64,000 nt of DNA from Acanthosepion pharaonis (lineage: Eukaryota > Mollusca > Cephalopoda > Sepiida > Sepiidae). The stretch lies in contig CAHIKZ030002038.1 in assembly GCA_903632075.3 (NCBI GenBank), forward strand, positions 124,001-188,000, written 5' to 3'. This document shows positions 1 through 11,535 of the stretch, one piece after another; positions within the stretch are counted from its first letter, which is position 1; each line of letters starts with the position of its first letter. The notes beneath the pieces were generated by a model, which was not told the DNA's origin, searched no databases, and was given only the letters and a program-made list of their open reading frames with translations. The position numbers were made by a program, and so were the translations under genes.

Positions 1-429
1 CCCATATGATCAAAATAATATCTCGACTACAACCAATCAACATAAATATCTCTCCCTCCAACAGAAGAAAACATGCCAGTTCAACAAATGAGACAACGCT
101 CTACAAACTGATGATTCCTGTAACAAACATGCTAACCTAATGTTGTTACAATTTTTTCAAAGAAACATTGTCAGTCATAGTAAAAGGTTAGTAGTTTGTT
201 GAAGAACTAATTTCTTTCTCCTTTTCTGAGTTGTTACAATTAGTTCTGTATATAATCCATGTACCACATTGCATATAGCACATCACAATATCTACACAAC
301 AACCTATCATATTATATATTCTCTGTTCAACACAAACTCAATAAATGAGACAATACCACTACAAACTGATGACTCCTGTAACAAAATGGTATCCTATTGT
401 TATTACAAAATTCTTAAACATTATCATAT

Positions 430-560
430 GGCCTGATGATTCCGTTTGACATAAAATAGACTGTTGCCTCTCAATGTTGATTTCAAATCCCATTTTTATA
501 TTTACATATGCTCTATCCCTGATATTGAGCATTTTAACCTATAAATACAGCATATTGTAA
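430..560 (+). repeat. Degenerate Penelope-type terminal repeat with decayed hammerhead core
   Basis: CTGATGA at 433-439 is followed by a TTCCG..GACAT stem II region and by TAAAA where an intact hammerhead has GAAA, then by CTCTCAATGTTGATTTC. The same order, better preserved, occurs on the minus strand at 6.6 kb and on the plus strand at 63.08 kb. The following stretch (TTTATATTTACATATGCTCTATCCCTGATATTGAGC, split by small changes) also matches the 6.55-6.6 kb copy in reverse. The G-to-A change in GAAA should abolish cleavage. Confidence 0.55.
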
Positions 561-617
561 AACTATATTTTATCATAAATAAAAATTTCGTCTGTGTTGA
601 ATTCATTTATTTTTTAA

Positions 618-1355
618 CTGAATGTAAGTGTAAGCGTTCTCAAAGCAAATTTGTCGCAGATTACTCTCCCAACAAAACGCCGTAGCCAAAAATGCCTGAA
701 TTTTCCTTCCGAGGTACCTGATTATCTCTTTCACTACACTCCCCCCTGTCACATAAGTGACACTCATGGGCGGGCTTCTTTATTCTTAAGCTTCTCCGGA
801 GCGGGGCGACTGTTGGAGGAGATTGTGTGTTATGTTCTGAGGTTTCTTCTGATCTGACAACCTCATGCGCAGAGTCTTCATCATCTGAAGAATGTTCTGA
901 GGATTCTTCTGGTCTGACAACCTCCCAAAATACAGGGTCCGTTTTACACCGGGATGTCTGCTTTGGCAATGCACAGATTTTAGTAAATCTGAGTTATGGT
1001 TGCTCGCTGATGTTACACAGACATGTCATACCGGCTCTACCTCTTTCTTAATAGCGTCAAGCCATTTTTGGGGTATCCTTGTTAAAGTATCACCACTAAA
1101 TTCAGGTATTTTTGGCTATGGCGTTTGTTGGGAGAGTAATCTGCGACAAATTTGCTTTGAGAACGCTTACACTTACAAGCTATTTCGGAAAAAAGTTTGT
1201 GTTTTTGAAACGTGCGATCTGTCGAAATAGCTTGTAAGTGTAAAAAGCGTTCTCAAAGCAAATTTGTATTTGATTACTCTCCCTAACAAACGCCGTAACC
1301 AAAAATGCGAATTTTCCTTCCGAGGTACCCTGATTATCTCTTTCACTACACTGAA
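618..1355 (-). mobile_element. Deleted LTR retrotransposon with 116/118-bp LTRs and CTGAA target duplication
   Basis: Two direct repeats, 623-738 and 1233-1350, begin TGTAAGTGTAA and end CACTACA on the plus strand and are bounded by the 5-bp duplication CTGAA (618-622, 1351-1355). Read on the minus strand they are TGTAGTG...CTTACA, and a polypurine tract (AGGGGGGAG) sits immediately upstream of the 3' LTR at about 739-747, so the element points left. A minus-strand frame between 969 and 661 encodes an acidic Ser/Glu-rich segment and LRRSLRIKKP, a basic motif common near the C terminus of retrotransposon integrases. No RT, protease or complete integrase remains. The interior holds an extra inverted LTR piece. 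Confidence 0.75.
1098..1187 (+). repeat. Inverted internal copy of the LTR
   Basis: 1098-1176 is the reverse complement of the first ~80 bases of the LTR copies at 623 and 1233. It abuts ACTTACAAGCTATTTCG (1171-1187), whose exact 17-bp complement lies at 1223-1239, so this copy and the 3' plus-strand copy form a large fold-back around a 35-bp loop. Confidence 0.8.
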
Positions 1356-1359
1356 TGTT

Positions 1360-2635
1360 ACAAAGTTAACTGATTTTATAAGAATGTTATTTATAACAAT
1401 AGGACTAAACGCTTTAGTGTCTGAAAAGTGTTCACATAATTAGAAAGTCTTTAGTTTTACAGTTTAAAATGTTAAAAAGTATGAACCAAAACTATATTGA
1501 TTGGTCCTTTTATATTAATAATGTAGCTATTACTAAGTTAAGGCTCTTTATTTGAAGTTGAGATGGCATCATAAGTGTTGAGAAAATAGACAAACAAAAA
1601 GAGTGAAACAAAACAAGATAGTGTTTATTTTATCAGAAATATTTTTTGTGTAGAGAAAATTTCACGGAGTCTCTTTAAAGAATGAAGGAAAAGTTGAACT
1701 TACTCTGTTAGTGAATTAAAAAGTGAATGCTGTGTATAATCTAAGCCATGTGTAACTACTGCATGGAGTGCTAATTTTAGCATCCTATCCAGATCTCAGC
1801 CTCAGGTGAAAGAGAATTAACCTCTTTAGATTTACAATATGCATGCTCCCATTTTTTCTTTTTATGCATGCCCAAAAGTTGAAAAAGGGTTACTGCTGCT
1901 GATAGGGATTTTCCATGCATGCATGTCTGGCAAGAAGGTTTAATGTCGGCTACACACTAATGACAACAATATTTTATAAGAGTCAATAATAGATACTGGT
2001 GGTGGGGTTATATGAAGTAAAAAAAAAATTATTAGAAAATGCCAGCAGATTTTCAAAGCATTACTTCAGCATCACTTTATTTCTGGCATGAATAAAATTT
2101 TATATCTTAAAAAGTACAAGTAAACTGTTGCATTTTTCTTATTATATTTATTGTGAACATATAATTGAGAGAAATATTTATAAATATCTTATTTTCTTCA
2201 TAGAAAAAACACATATACAAGCCAAAAGAAAAATCTGAGTACAGAAAAGTCATAAGTACCTATTCATATACTAATATTTAGGTGCTACTTGCGTATGTGA
2301 TCAATGTGCATGATTCTTCTTACATATATCAACTACCTTAAAGAAAAAAGAAAAAAATCTGTCCAAATATTAAAATCTCATCTAGATTTCATTTGCTGGA
2401 AAATTATGTGATCCAATGCCCAAAATTTATTTATTGCATTTCTGAATGATTTTTAAAGCAGTGATAGTATTAGTTAAAATAATAATTTCCTTTAGTTTAT
2501 CATATGGTATTGTTTAGTTTATTATTATAATATATTAAATAAAGTCAGTCAGTTATGTGCCCTACATGATACATGCTTAGGTGATCATATATCTTTTGAT
2601 ACATGACTGATGAGGCAGATTTTTTCCTGCAGTAG
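1360..2635. other. No gene recognised
   Basis: AT-rich sequence with short homopolymers and a TGCATGC-rich patch near 1840-1925. No splice-bounded exon, RNA gene or classifiable transposon was seen. Confidence 0.6.
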
Positions 2636-2862
2636 GTTGCCATTTCTTTCCGCGGTAGACCAGTTGCCATCCAAGGCTACAGAACCTGGTCTGTCTTGCT
2701 ATTTACCCATAGCTAGCTAGGGAGGGAGAAGAAGAGGATTTATACCTTTCCCAAGGGTATTAGCACATAAGTGAATGTAATGGATTCAAGTGGAATTCGA
2801 ACTCAGCTCTCCGATTCTTCAATCCAAGCCACTATCCATTACTCCACTGTGCCTTTTCCAAT
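2636..2862 (-). repeat. tRNA-derived SINE
   Basis: Minus-strand copy of the commonest SINE in the window: a head with GTAATGGATAGTG and a B-box-like GAGTTCGAATTCC, then the ATTCACTTATGTGC / CCCTTGGGAAAGG body and a tail with AGCTATGGGTAAATAGC. Other copies are near 3.9, 8.1, 37.7, 39.1, 46.1 and 52.1 kb. Confidence 0.75.
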
Positions 2863-3529
2863 ACTCCATCATTTAAATAAAGACTACTCCTTTTTCTTGT
2901 CTTATTCTGTCTATACATATTTTTAATGTATAATTTAATGTAGAGAATTTTCTCAGCTTGTAGATCACATACCTTAGTGATGCGTTGTTTTGGTAGATTA
3001 TACTCGGAAGTTAGATTACATACTTAAGTAGCACCAATATTTATACAGTATATACCTATTGATATACTTATATTATACTACTGGGTACCAAGTGTATCAG
3101 TGAGTGGCAAGGTATATAAATAAATACCAGTGTCCATTGCTTTAATATGTAAACATTTAGCTTTCCTTACCTACTTGTGATGAAAGACCACTTAGATTTA
3201 TGAGTCTCATGGAACAGCTGAAGAATGAATGATAAAAAAATGACCAATATGCCATGCCTTGTCTTGTCTTTAACTTTCCTTACTTAGATGCAATGAAAGT
3301 CTGCTTAAATTTATGAGCAGCTCATGGATGACCAAAACTGATAAAACTTTACATTACCCACAATGGCAAAATTATATTTCCAATGTTAAAATACTAATAT
3401 GATGGGCAATGCTCTAGTATAACAATTTGCTGGAGTAAGTTTGGAAACTTTACAATTAGGCTAATAAAGGCATCAGATAAGCAGGAAAATATTGCCCTTC
3501 TCATAAAAAATTTCAATCATATGAAAAAA

Positions 3530-3545
3530 AAAAAAAAAAAACTAA
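3530..3545 (+). repeat. Poly(A) tract
   Basis: Run of A's after CATATG; no source gene or retrocopy is evident upstream. Confidence 0.6.
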
Positions 3546-3889
3546 AGCAAACCTTTGAAAATAATTCTATACTTAGTTTTACATACGAATTTAATATGAA
3601 TAAAAAAAATCCATTTTCTCAATGTGCTCATCAATAATAATGACCAAAACTTCATTTCTGCCAACAAAAAAAATCTGCCAGTAGTAATTCCTGTCTCTTT
3701 AATTATTAAAGTAAATGTCTTTATCAATTACAAGATGGCAGCCATAAAAAGATCTTATTAACTGTTCTAAATTAATCTCTTCCTATACAACAATATTCTA
3801 TATTCAATTTTATTTGACTTCATTCGAGATCATAGAATCCACAACCCCATGCCACAGTTAATTGTGAACATAATCTTTTTAATGGCTGC

Positions 3890-4092
3890 AAAATATGAGT
3901 CACACCAGAGTTACATAAACAGTTTTGAATTCAGAGTTGTCCTTCCAGATTGGTTGCCTGTCATGGTTAGAGAGCACAGTCTGACCTGCTATTTACTGGG
4001 TTATGGGGGAAAGAGTTGGATTCAGCTGAAATTTGAACTCAGCTTGTTGATTTCTCTTAACCATTATACTATCCACACATTATCCAATATTA
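3890..4092 (-). repeat. Degenerate tRNA-derived SINE
   Basis: Contains in reverse the family's AATTTGAACTCAGC B-box region and the GGTTATGGGGGAAAG / CTGCTATTTACTGGG body. Diverged and missing part of the body. Confidence 0.5.
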
Positions 4093-4193
4093 AACAAACA
4101 TTCAGTAATAATAACTTTAATAATGTGATATAAATGGACATCTTAAAACAAAAAAAATATTAATATCAAAATAGAGGGGTTAAAAAAAGTAAC

Positions 4194-4528
4194 ATTACTG
4201 TAAAGTGGTAATATAACAAATACAACACAATTTCTTGTCAGAGCTAAATCAAGGACTAATTCCAAATTTCTTTTGAAGGTGTTAGAATCCATTTACATTT
4301 AGTCCTATAAGCCATCTCTCTGTAAGTAAAAAGAGTAGTTGATAATCTTAAAGATGATTAGCCTGAAGGTGTTACATTTATATAATATTTGGTCTTTGGC
4401 ATTAATTTTTAGTTGCTGCACATATTTTTCATCCTTGATTTAGCTCTGACAAGAGAGGACTGATAAACCAGTTTAGCAGTCTTTTTTGTCAATTATGTTG
4501 TATTTCAGTATTACCATTTTACAGTAAT
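4194..4528. mobile_element. MITE with long terminal inverted repeats
   Basis: The left end ATTACTGTAAAGTGGTAATA is mirrored at the right by TATTACCATTTTACAGTAAT. The complementarity resumes inward at TTGTCAGAGCTAAATCAAGG (left) and CCTTGATTTAGCTCTGACAA (right). The 335-bp element has no coding capacity. Its superfamily is not assignable by eye. Confidence 0.75.
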
Positions 4529-5794
4529 ATAATTCTTTTTGTTTTTAATATTCTTCTTGTTCTAACATGTCTGTTTTTATTACTTTAATAAAATTTTGTA
4601 TCTTGCAAAATATTTCAATAACAATTTTCCTAATTGCATTATAGAGGAATAGATAAAATTGTTTTTACAGACAATCATAATAACATGCATAATAACCAGA
4701 TTTAAACCACAACAAAAAATACTATTAACTGATTTTACTGTCACCAGAAGCACCCCAATTATCTAAAAGACAAAAAAGCAATAAAAAAATAATAATCTAT
4801 AGCTATATAACTTCATGAAATAGTGAAAATATCGTAAGATTCATCATATACAACAAAAAGATTCAAAACTCTCAACCTTGTAGCTATTAATGACTTTTTT
4901 TCACAGAAAAAAGCAAAACACTTTGCCAAAGACTCATGTTGTATGTTCTTTGAGATACTGTGTTAATAATAGTAATAATAAATATCAACATATATTGGTC
5001 ATACAAGACTTCTTTGGAGAAGATTGATCTGTCATCTCTACAGGCAAAGTCCCAGATACATATATTTAACATATATACTTGGTGTTGCTTCTAATCAAAT
5101 TATGGTCAATAATACAACAGTACTCTGCTAATCTAATCCCCCAAAATACTAGTAAAAATTTTGGAAGCACTTCACATCAAAAGACTCACTAATAAAATTT
5201 ATTTCAGTTTTGTATGCATGTGTTCAAATGCCTTTGAACCATAAGGCCATTTTAGCTAAAATCTACTCCACAGTTATAGCATGTGAAGCCATATTCATTT
5301 TAAATATAAATGATCCACTGGCTATTTCTTGATTTCTTTCCTTGAAAATGATCAATAATTGTTGAAAATACTCAAAACATTACACATGATTTCAACAAAT
5401 TCTTTTATAAGTTTCACCTAATATCAAACAACATTTGACATCAGGAGAAACTCACCAAAACTAAAAGACATTTCTTGTCTATTCAATAAAACATATTTAA
5501 ATGAAAATATGTTGCATATATATATATATACATATATATATTGGATATTCATCAAAATCCTGCTTTAACAAATTTCATCTGTCAGTGTGGCTTTGTTGCA
5601 CACAGCAAGGCTGGGCTAGTATCACACTTAAGAAAGCACAGATGAAATATGTCTTTCCCTTACCTGATTTTCTCCACAATAGCTCCTGCTAGCATGCAAA
5701 CGTGTAAAACGAAATGCACCATCCAATGCTGACCCTCATTTATCGTTCACGATAGGAGAGTCCACCATATATCTCCTTATGTCATAATGACGTA

Positions 5795-6232
5795 GTGTAT
5801 GTGTGTATAGTTGAATGAATGGTTTTAGGTTAAGATAGTAAGAGTGTCTTTTCTTATTCCAGTTACAAATTTTAAGTTGAGACTTAAAGCCACCATCTTA
5901 GAGACAGAAAGATTAACACTAGAGATGTTGTAAACAAAACTCAGATTACTGATCTTCAGAGCTGAATTCTTAATCTTAACAGTTTCATGCATATAGAACA
6001 ACAAAGTTAATTAAATATCTTGTCTTAGATGATTTAATCATCATCTAAGACACAAGCTTTTTATTTTTGTAAGATATGGTAGATGGAGAGAGATCCGTAA
6101 CCTGAGTCTTGTTTACAATAACTCTAGAGTAAAACCTATCAAATTTCAGTTGCTTTAAGTCATGGCAAAAATTTGTAACTGAAATAAAAAAAAATTTAAC
6201 TTACCACCTTAACTTAAGACCATAGATTCAAC

Positions 6233-6245
<13 letters not shown>
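5795..6245. mobile_element. Fold-back MITE with ~95-bp inverted arms
   Basis: 5795-5895 and 6140-6240 are imperfect reverse complements: both arms contain GTTGAAT..ATGGT and CAGTTACAAATTTT followed by GACTTAAAGC. The centre carries a separate perfect 13-bp hairpin, TGTCTTAGATGAT (6021-6033) with ATCATCTAAGACA (6040-6052). No transposase is present. A CA/TA/GA microsatellite follows at 6233-6290. Confidence 0.65.
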
Positions 6246-6288
<43 letters not shown>

Positions 6289-6290
6289 CA
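6233..6290 (+). repeat. Compound (CA)n(TA)n(GA)n microsatellite
   Basis: Three successive dinucleotide runs abutting the right arm of the fold-back element. Confidence 0.95.
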
Positions 6291-6499
6291 TGTTTCATTG
6301 AATAATTTAGACAAGTTTTGTTTACAATTTTTAATTAGATCTTTTCACATTCACAGACTAGCTTTTTGGCATCATTATTAAAGGAAGAGAGAAAATTACC
6401 ATGGTGATACATATTTTATTCCAAGTACTTTCAACATAGCAAAATATCATCATCAGAGTATTGTTAATTTTGAAACATGTTTCAATGAAAACATGCTGT

Positions 6500-6505
<6 letters not shown>

Positions 6506-6536
<31 letters not shown>
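6506..6536 (+). repeat. (TA)n microsatellite
   Basis: Perfect TA run beside the hammerhead-like fold-back. Confidence 0.95.
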
Positions 6537-6539
<3 letters not shown>

Positions 6540-6544
6540 AAATA

Positions 6545-6706
6545 TAGTCTTAAGGTGTGCTATATTTATGGGATAAAGTGCTCAATATCAGAGATAGAGC
6601 GTGTGTAAATATAAAAGTGAACATAGAAGTCAACACTTAGAGGCGACAGTCTGTTTCATGCTATATGCAATCGTCAGGGCGTCTAAGTGTTGACTTCTAT
6701 GTTCAC

Positions 6707-6710
<4 letters not shown>
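6545..6710 (-). ncRNA. Hammerhead-ribozyme-like motif in a Penelope-type terminal repeat
   Basis: On the minus strand the order is: 27-nt arm, CTGACGA (6671-6677), a TGC..GCA stem II, GAAA (6654-6657), a short stem III, GTC (6645-6647) as predicted cleavage triplet, then the second 27-nt arm. The arms (6615-6641 and 6682-6708) are perfect complements and would extend stem I. The core matches CUGANGA/GAAA of hammerheads, which are known in terminal repeats of Penelope-like retroelements. No Penelope coding sequence adjoins this copy. Activity is not shown. Confidence 0.6.

Positions 6711-6762
<52 letters not shown>
6709..6762 (+). repeat. (TA)n(CA)n microsatellite
   Basis: TA run passing directly into a CA run at the edge of the hammerhead-like repeat. 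Confidence 0.95.
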
Positions 6763-6763
<1 letters not shown>

Positions 6764-7095
6764 ATGTTTAGCATCATTATGGCATAGATATGAAAATCTT
6801 ATGTTACCTATATGTAATTAGAGGTATCAAGATCTATATGAACACTCTTCTCAAACTGAGAAAAGAACAGATACTATACTTTCATCATGGCTCGCCAGAT
6901 AAAATACCAAGTTAATATTCCACACTGAAGATAAGTGATTTAAAATTATACATTTAAACCACAAAACATGCATCAGAAAAAATTTAATAACAAAAATGAA
7001 TATCAATGTGCAGAAGCTATTTTCAAGAAATACATGTTAAGTTAGATTGACACTTTAGTGAAAGAATATAAAAGCGTTTTGCTGTTATTACTCAC

Positions 7096-7189
7096 CTCAG
7101 CCTCAATTTCTTTCCATTTTTGCTCTTTAGGTGTGTCACTGAATAGATCTCTAACTAAACCCATTTTCAGCAAGAAGTTATCAAATTCT
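7096..7189 (-). CDS. INPPL1: SHIP-like exon: last linker exon in window
   Basis: A 94-bp exon with acceptor CTTTTCCAG and donor GTGAGT. It encodes (R)EFDNFLLKMGLVRDLFSD followed by TPKEQKWKEIEAE and ends in phase 0. It continues the helical linker; SHIP1 has ESLQRLFDQQLSP at the corresponding site. It is the last exon I can defend: nothing resembling the PH-related or 5-phosphatase domain (motifs of the WNMGN or SDHxPV type) appears between 1 and 7095, so the gene must continue past the left edge. Confidence 0.8.
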
Positions 7190-7330
7190 CTGGAAAAGAG
7201 AAAAATTAATCAAACAATTGTCTAATCAAAATAAAGAAAGATAAATATTTTTAAAAAATCAAGCTTCATGAATATATCTTTTTGGTTTAATAACTAATAA
7301 CACTTGTCTATATTTCTGAGATGAAGCAGT

Positions 7331-7747
7331 GTAACTATTTACACTATTCAGATTGTTGTCCTCATCTTTATTGTTACATTCACAAGCTTTTGGCCATTGT
7401 ATGATTCTTCTGAATTTTTAACCAAACCCAGAAAAGTCAATCAGTATGAAAAAGAACTTTGCCAATCTCTGTCATGATATTTGGAAGCAGTGGGTTGAGG
7501 AAATGGAACAGATTCTCAGTGACTTTACTGAGCAACCTAGGAAATAAACATGGGAAGGACATCTAAACAAACATGATCGAACCAATCTTCTGAATTGCCA
7601 ACATAGAGATTGACTATTCTAGGTTCAGATCAAAATTCAAAAAAGTATCACCTGAAGAAGTCTGGAGTATACCATGGCTGAAATGTTGTGAATGTGACAA
7701 TAAAGATGAAGACAACAGTCTGAATAATGTAAATAGTATAAATATCT
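7331..7747. mobile_element. MITE with long terminal inverted repeats (family A)
   Basis: The left end (TATTTACACTATTCAGATTG, then TTGTCCTCATCTTTATTGT) is mirrored by the right end (ACAATAAAGATGAAGACAA, then CAGTCTGAATAATG). The same family is seen complete at 11.0-11.5 kb and in part at 15.9 kb and 38.1 kb. It has a decayed, non-coding interior. It lies in the intron right of the 7096-7189 exon. Confidence 0.75.
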
Positions 7748-8039
7748 AACGACATTGTTAATGCTTTTGAGGTTATCAAAAGCTAATATGAAAAGATAAT
7801 GATGAAAATAGTTTTTAGGATACAAAGATAAATAGTTATCTTTTTCATGATAAAGACTGAAGATAATAAAATATAGTTTCTGTTTACATCCATCATTTTC
7901 ACTTTCATGCAGCCAACTTCATTTATTGATTGATTTGTTTTTTATAGTTTACCAACCTTTTTAAGGTTATTTAAAGCCGAAAGATAATTTTGGATTGTAA
8001 AAAATTTTGGGGGATAATAATAATTTTCTGATACAAGTC

Positions 8040-8178
8040 TTACTATTTAAACCATAGCTGGGAGGAGAAGAGCTGGAATTATACCTTTCCAAGAGTATTT
8101 GTATGTAAGTGAATACAATGAACCTAGCTGGAATTTGAACTCAGCTCTCCAAGTTGTTATCCACTGCACCACCCTCAC
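8040..8178 (-). repeat. tRNA-derived SINE, truncated
   Basis: Carries in reverse the GAGCTGAGTTCAAATTCC head, the CACTTACATACAAATACTC body and CCCAGCTATGG. The tail is missing. Confidence 0.6.
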
Positions 8179-8189
8179 ATTCAAACTTA

Positions 8190-9630
8190 CAGCATCTAGT
8201 ATCCCTGAGTGGTCACTCATCTAGGTACTGACTAGGTTTAACATTGCTTAACTCTAATGGTCAGATGAGAATTGCAACTTCATTTATATATAATTTTTTT
8301 TTTTTAATGTAAATTAAGTTTTTCTTATTTTTTTTTTGTCTCCTTTGAAATAATTATTAAAACTAAGAAATACTTTAAGAAAATAATTATGATTATTTAG
8401 ATTTTAGTGTTCAAGTTCATTAATCAGAATTCAAATTGGAAAAAAATCTCAGGTTTCTATGAACAAAAAAATAATACTATTATCTGAAAATTATTTATCA
8501 AATGGCTCATTAAAATAAAATGATCTATTCATCTTTGACATACAAGTCAGTTTTGGCAAAAACAAAGCTAAATAGTTACAACTACATAATATTTAAGCCT
8601 TAAATAATTCTCACCTGTGTTGGAGATGTCTATTTCAAAAAGTACAAGCTTCCAGATTATCATCAATAGAATTTTATATTACCATTCTTAGAAATCCCTG
8701 GAAAGTACAAGTTTTTCTTTGGAATCTTCATGTACTTGATAAGTCAAAAAAAAAATTTTTTTTCTGAAGGAACTTTTGTGAAAACCAGCATGGAGGGGGC
8801 ACAAGAGATCCATTTATACTTTTTGTATCTTGTTCTTCAACACAGTTGAGTTTTTATCCCTTGGGTACACAGATACGACAGCTAATTCAAGAACATAACT
8901 CCCACTATCCCAAGGAAGACTTTTTAGTATCACTATCATTTAGTTGGCATATAGAAAGATAGGAAAAAAATTTGTACAAGGTAGGGTTTGGAGGTAAGTA
9001 GAAATATGTGTTCATATGGGGTGGGGAGACACCTTTTTTTTGGTATGTATATTTAAGGATGCATCCATGTGCACTAATAGATTTCTGTAAGTAAGGAAGC
9101 AAAAAAATAATTTGTTTACATAGTAGTGAAAAAGAGATTGCATATATGATTTCTTTTGAAGGTACAATTCTTTATAGCTATTACAAACTAAAGATTCAAG
9201 CTCTGTATTTGACCTACATTACATTTTTAATTGCTATCATGTGACTTCTTAGAGACTAAATAAAATCACAAACAATAGGTTTGTATATATCAATAATACT
9301 TTTTATTTGCTTCATTACCTTTTTAAAATCTATATGACCATCATTCACACACCTATACTCATAGGATGAAAACAGATAAAACAAATATGTATACATCAAA
9401 TTGTTTATATATTTGATGCTTCAGGAAAAAAAAAAAAAAACATTCATAAAAAATAAAAAAATTAGTACATCTATATAGACAAAAATACAGTCCAGTGCTT
9501 TATAACACACAAAGCACGTCAAGCAATGTTTTTAGTTTTTCTTGTGATGAAAGCTTGCTTAAATTTGGGGAGGGGGGGGGGTTCTGAAGTATGGAATACA
9601 CAAAAATGAGAAAACCTGTTATTGCAAAAG
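8190..9630. other. No gene recognised
   Basis: AT-rich intronic sequence with short A/T runs and a G-run near 9568-9580. No exon or classifiable repeat was found. Confidence 0.55.
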
Positions 9631-9639
9631 TATATTATC

Positions 9640-9841
9640 ATATAACACAGCAGTTCCCAACCACTGGGATGTGGATCATTTGGTACCAGGCCATACAGAA
9701 GGAATAAAACCTTCTTTTTTCCCCACTTTATTGTTTTTGTTAATGCGTGTGACTGACCCCCACTCCTCAGTCTGTGGAAAAACTGTCTTGCATGACATTT
9801 CTGTCAACGGTGCAAAAAGGTTTAGAACCCCTGATATAACA
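9640..9841 (+). mobile_element. hAT-type MITE with 8-bp target duplication
   Basis: A 186-bp element (9648-9833) begins CAGCAGTTCCCAACC and ends GGTTTAGAACCCCTG, the imperfect inverted ends typical of hAT elements. It is flanked by the perfect 8-bp duplication ATATAACA (9640-9647 and 9834-9841). It has no transposase. The intact duplication means no deletion has removed either junction. Confidence 0.88.
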
Positions 9842-9994
9842 GACAACAATCTAGTGTTTTATACAAGGAATGTTGAAAGGTTCTTGTGCGCAACCAAGGA
9901 GACCAGCCAAAAAAAAAAAAAAACTTTTATGTTTGATCCTTTGGTTAACGAGTCAGGTTGAGAACTATTCAGCACCCCCTTGTAATGAAACTTT

Positions 9995-10240
9995 AGCAGC
10001 CAAATAAAACCTATCAGTTACTTTAAAAAGAAAAATTTCCAATTTTTTCATTAACTTTCCAACAACTCTTACAAAAGAGTAATCTCTCATTATAAAACCT
10101 ATACCTCTATTTTATTTATAAAGTCTGTTCAAAATACAACTAGCTATTCTCAAAAGTGTTTGTGGGAGGGCCTTGATGTAACTTGGCAGCCAATCAATAA
10201 GGACTGTGTATACATGGAGTTTCTCAGTCAATAGTAAAGA
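9995..10240 (+). repeat. Interspersed repeat family B, copy 1
   Basis: Starts AGCAGCCAAATAAAACCTAT and ends near TTTCTCAGTCAATAGTAA; a second copy is at 15040-15270 in the same orientation. No coding content or recognised ends. Confidence 0.7.
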
Positions 10241-11005
10241 AAGTGGACATTAATTGCTTTTTATACAGTGTACATTAATATCTATCTTCATACTTCTTAT
10301 GATTTTGAAAAGAGCCATTGCCCATTACCAGGTACTGGACTGCAGAACTTATACTTATGCTATTTTGATGGTTAATTCTCCCTCATAGATTTTACACTTG
10401 AAGAAGGCTGTAGAATGAATCAGCAGAAAATATTGGTGTCACAAAACAACATAAAGAATAAGGTTGTCTTAAGATTTATCTATATCTCTCTCTCTTCACA
10501 AATACACATAAATATGTATACATTTATAAGGGTGCATCAATAAGTTAGAAAACATTAACTGAATTTAGAATGTCCAGTTTATATAGTTAATAGCCACCAC
10601 TGGATTAAGTGCATTTACAAGGAAAAAAAATTATGTTGAAAAATTAATATTTGTTGTGCAAAATAAATGCTTTTTTTCATCCAAAGGCTACAGACCTATT
10701 CATTTATCTATCATAGTTATTTTCATCACCTTTAACCTGTTTGCAGTTTTAAAGCCTTATTAAATATGATATTAAAAGATCAGCAACTCCAGAACAATTA
10801 ACCACAAATTGCAAATAGCTGTTTTAGTAAAGCTAAGTAAAAGAAATTAAAAAAAAACTCCAAAAACAACTGGTATAACAATGTAAGGATTAAAATATGC
10901 TTACTGATATATTTTATATTCATCTTTGTTTATTCAATTAAAAAATATATCACTTAAAAACTATATAAAAAAAATTTAGTCAGGATTACAAATAATTTAA
11001 AAAAA

Positions 11006-11535
11006 ATATTTATTTACACTATTTACAAGCAGACTGTTGTTATTGTAGAAGTCAAATGATGTGCATTCTGAACTTCATCAGGTGTATGTCAATCTGGGTA
11101 ACCTAAAGGTAATTCTGAACTGAACCCTTTATTTAATCTATGGAGGTAGACTGTTCTAGTTCCACTGTCCATGCCTGAGAATATCTTGTCTAGTTTCTTA
11201 TTTTTATTACAGCTCACCCAGTTTTCCACAAAGTTCAAGTACACACTGCCCAGTCCAACACACAATTATTATGTTACCAAATTCATGAACTAATGCTTTA
11301 ATCCACTAGGCTATTGTGCCATAGGACAATTGTTTGTGGAGAACTTGGAGCCTTAAACCTAACCTGTCTGCTGCTTGTCATGTTAGACTGCACTCATTGA
11401 AGTTTTTCTCTTTTGCTAAAGCTGATTTGCTGTCATTTGTCTTTCTTTCAGAGGGTATAATGGCCAAAATGTTGCGATAACTACAACAAAGATGAGGACA
11501 ATAGTCCGCTTGTAAATAGTGTAAATAATGATAAC
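11006..11535. mobile_element. MITE with long terminal inverted repeats (family A), complete copy
   Basis: The left end TTATTTACACTATTTACAAG and the right end CTTGTAAATAGTGTAAATAA are exact complements, followed inward by diverged complementarity (CAGACTGTTG against CAATAGTCCG). The interior shares AATCTGGGTAACCTAAAGG and GAGGTAGACTGTTCT with 38.1-38.2 kb. The element is non-coding, about 530 bp. Confidence 0.8.

Noticed and set aside
5664..5688. 25-bp minus-strand candidate exon (phase 0, QELLWRKS) with donor GTAAGG, which would follow the SHIP-like exon at 7096
   Set aside because: Phase fits, but the acceptor lacks a good pyrimidine tract, the segment is too short to judge and no further exon follows.
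6425..6460. Minus-strand CTGATGA...GAAA as another hammerhead
   Set aside because: Stem II pairing is poor and no stem I is evident; the core could be chance.
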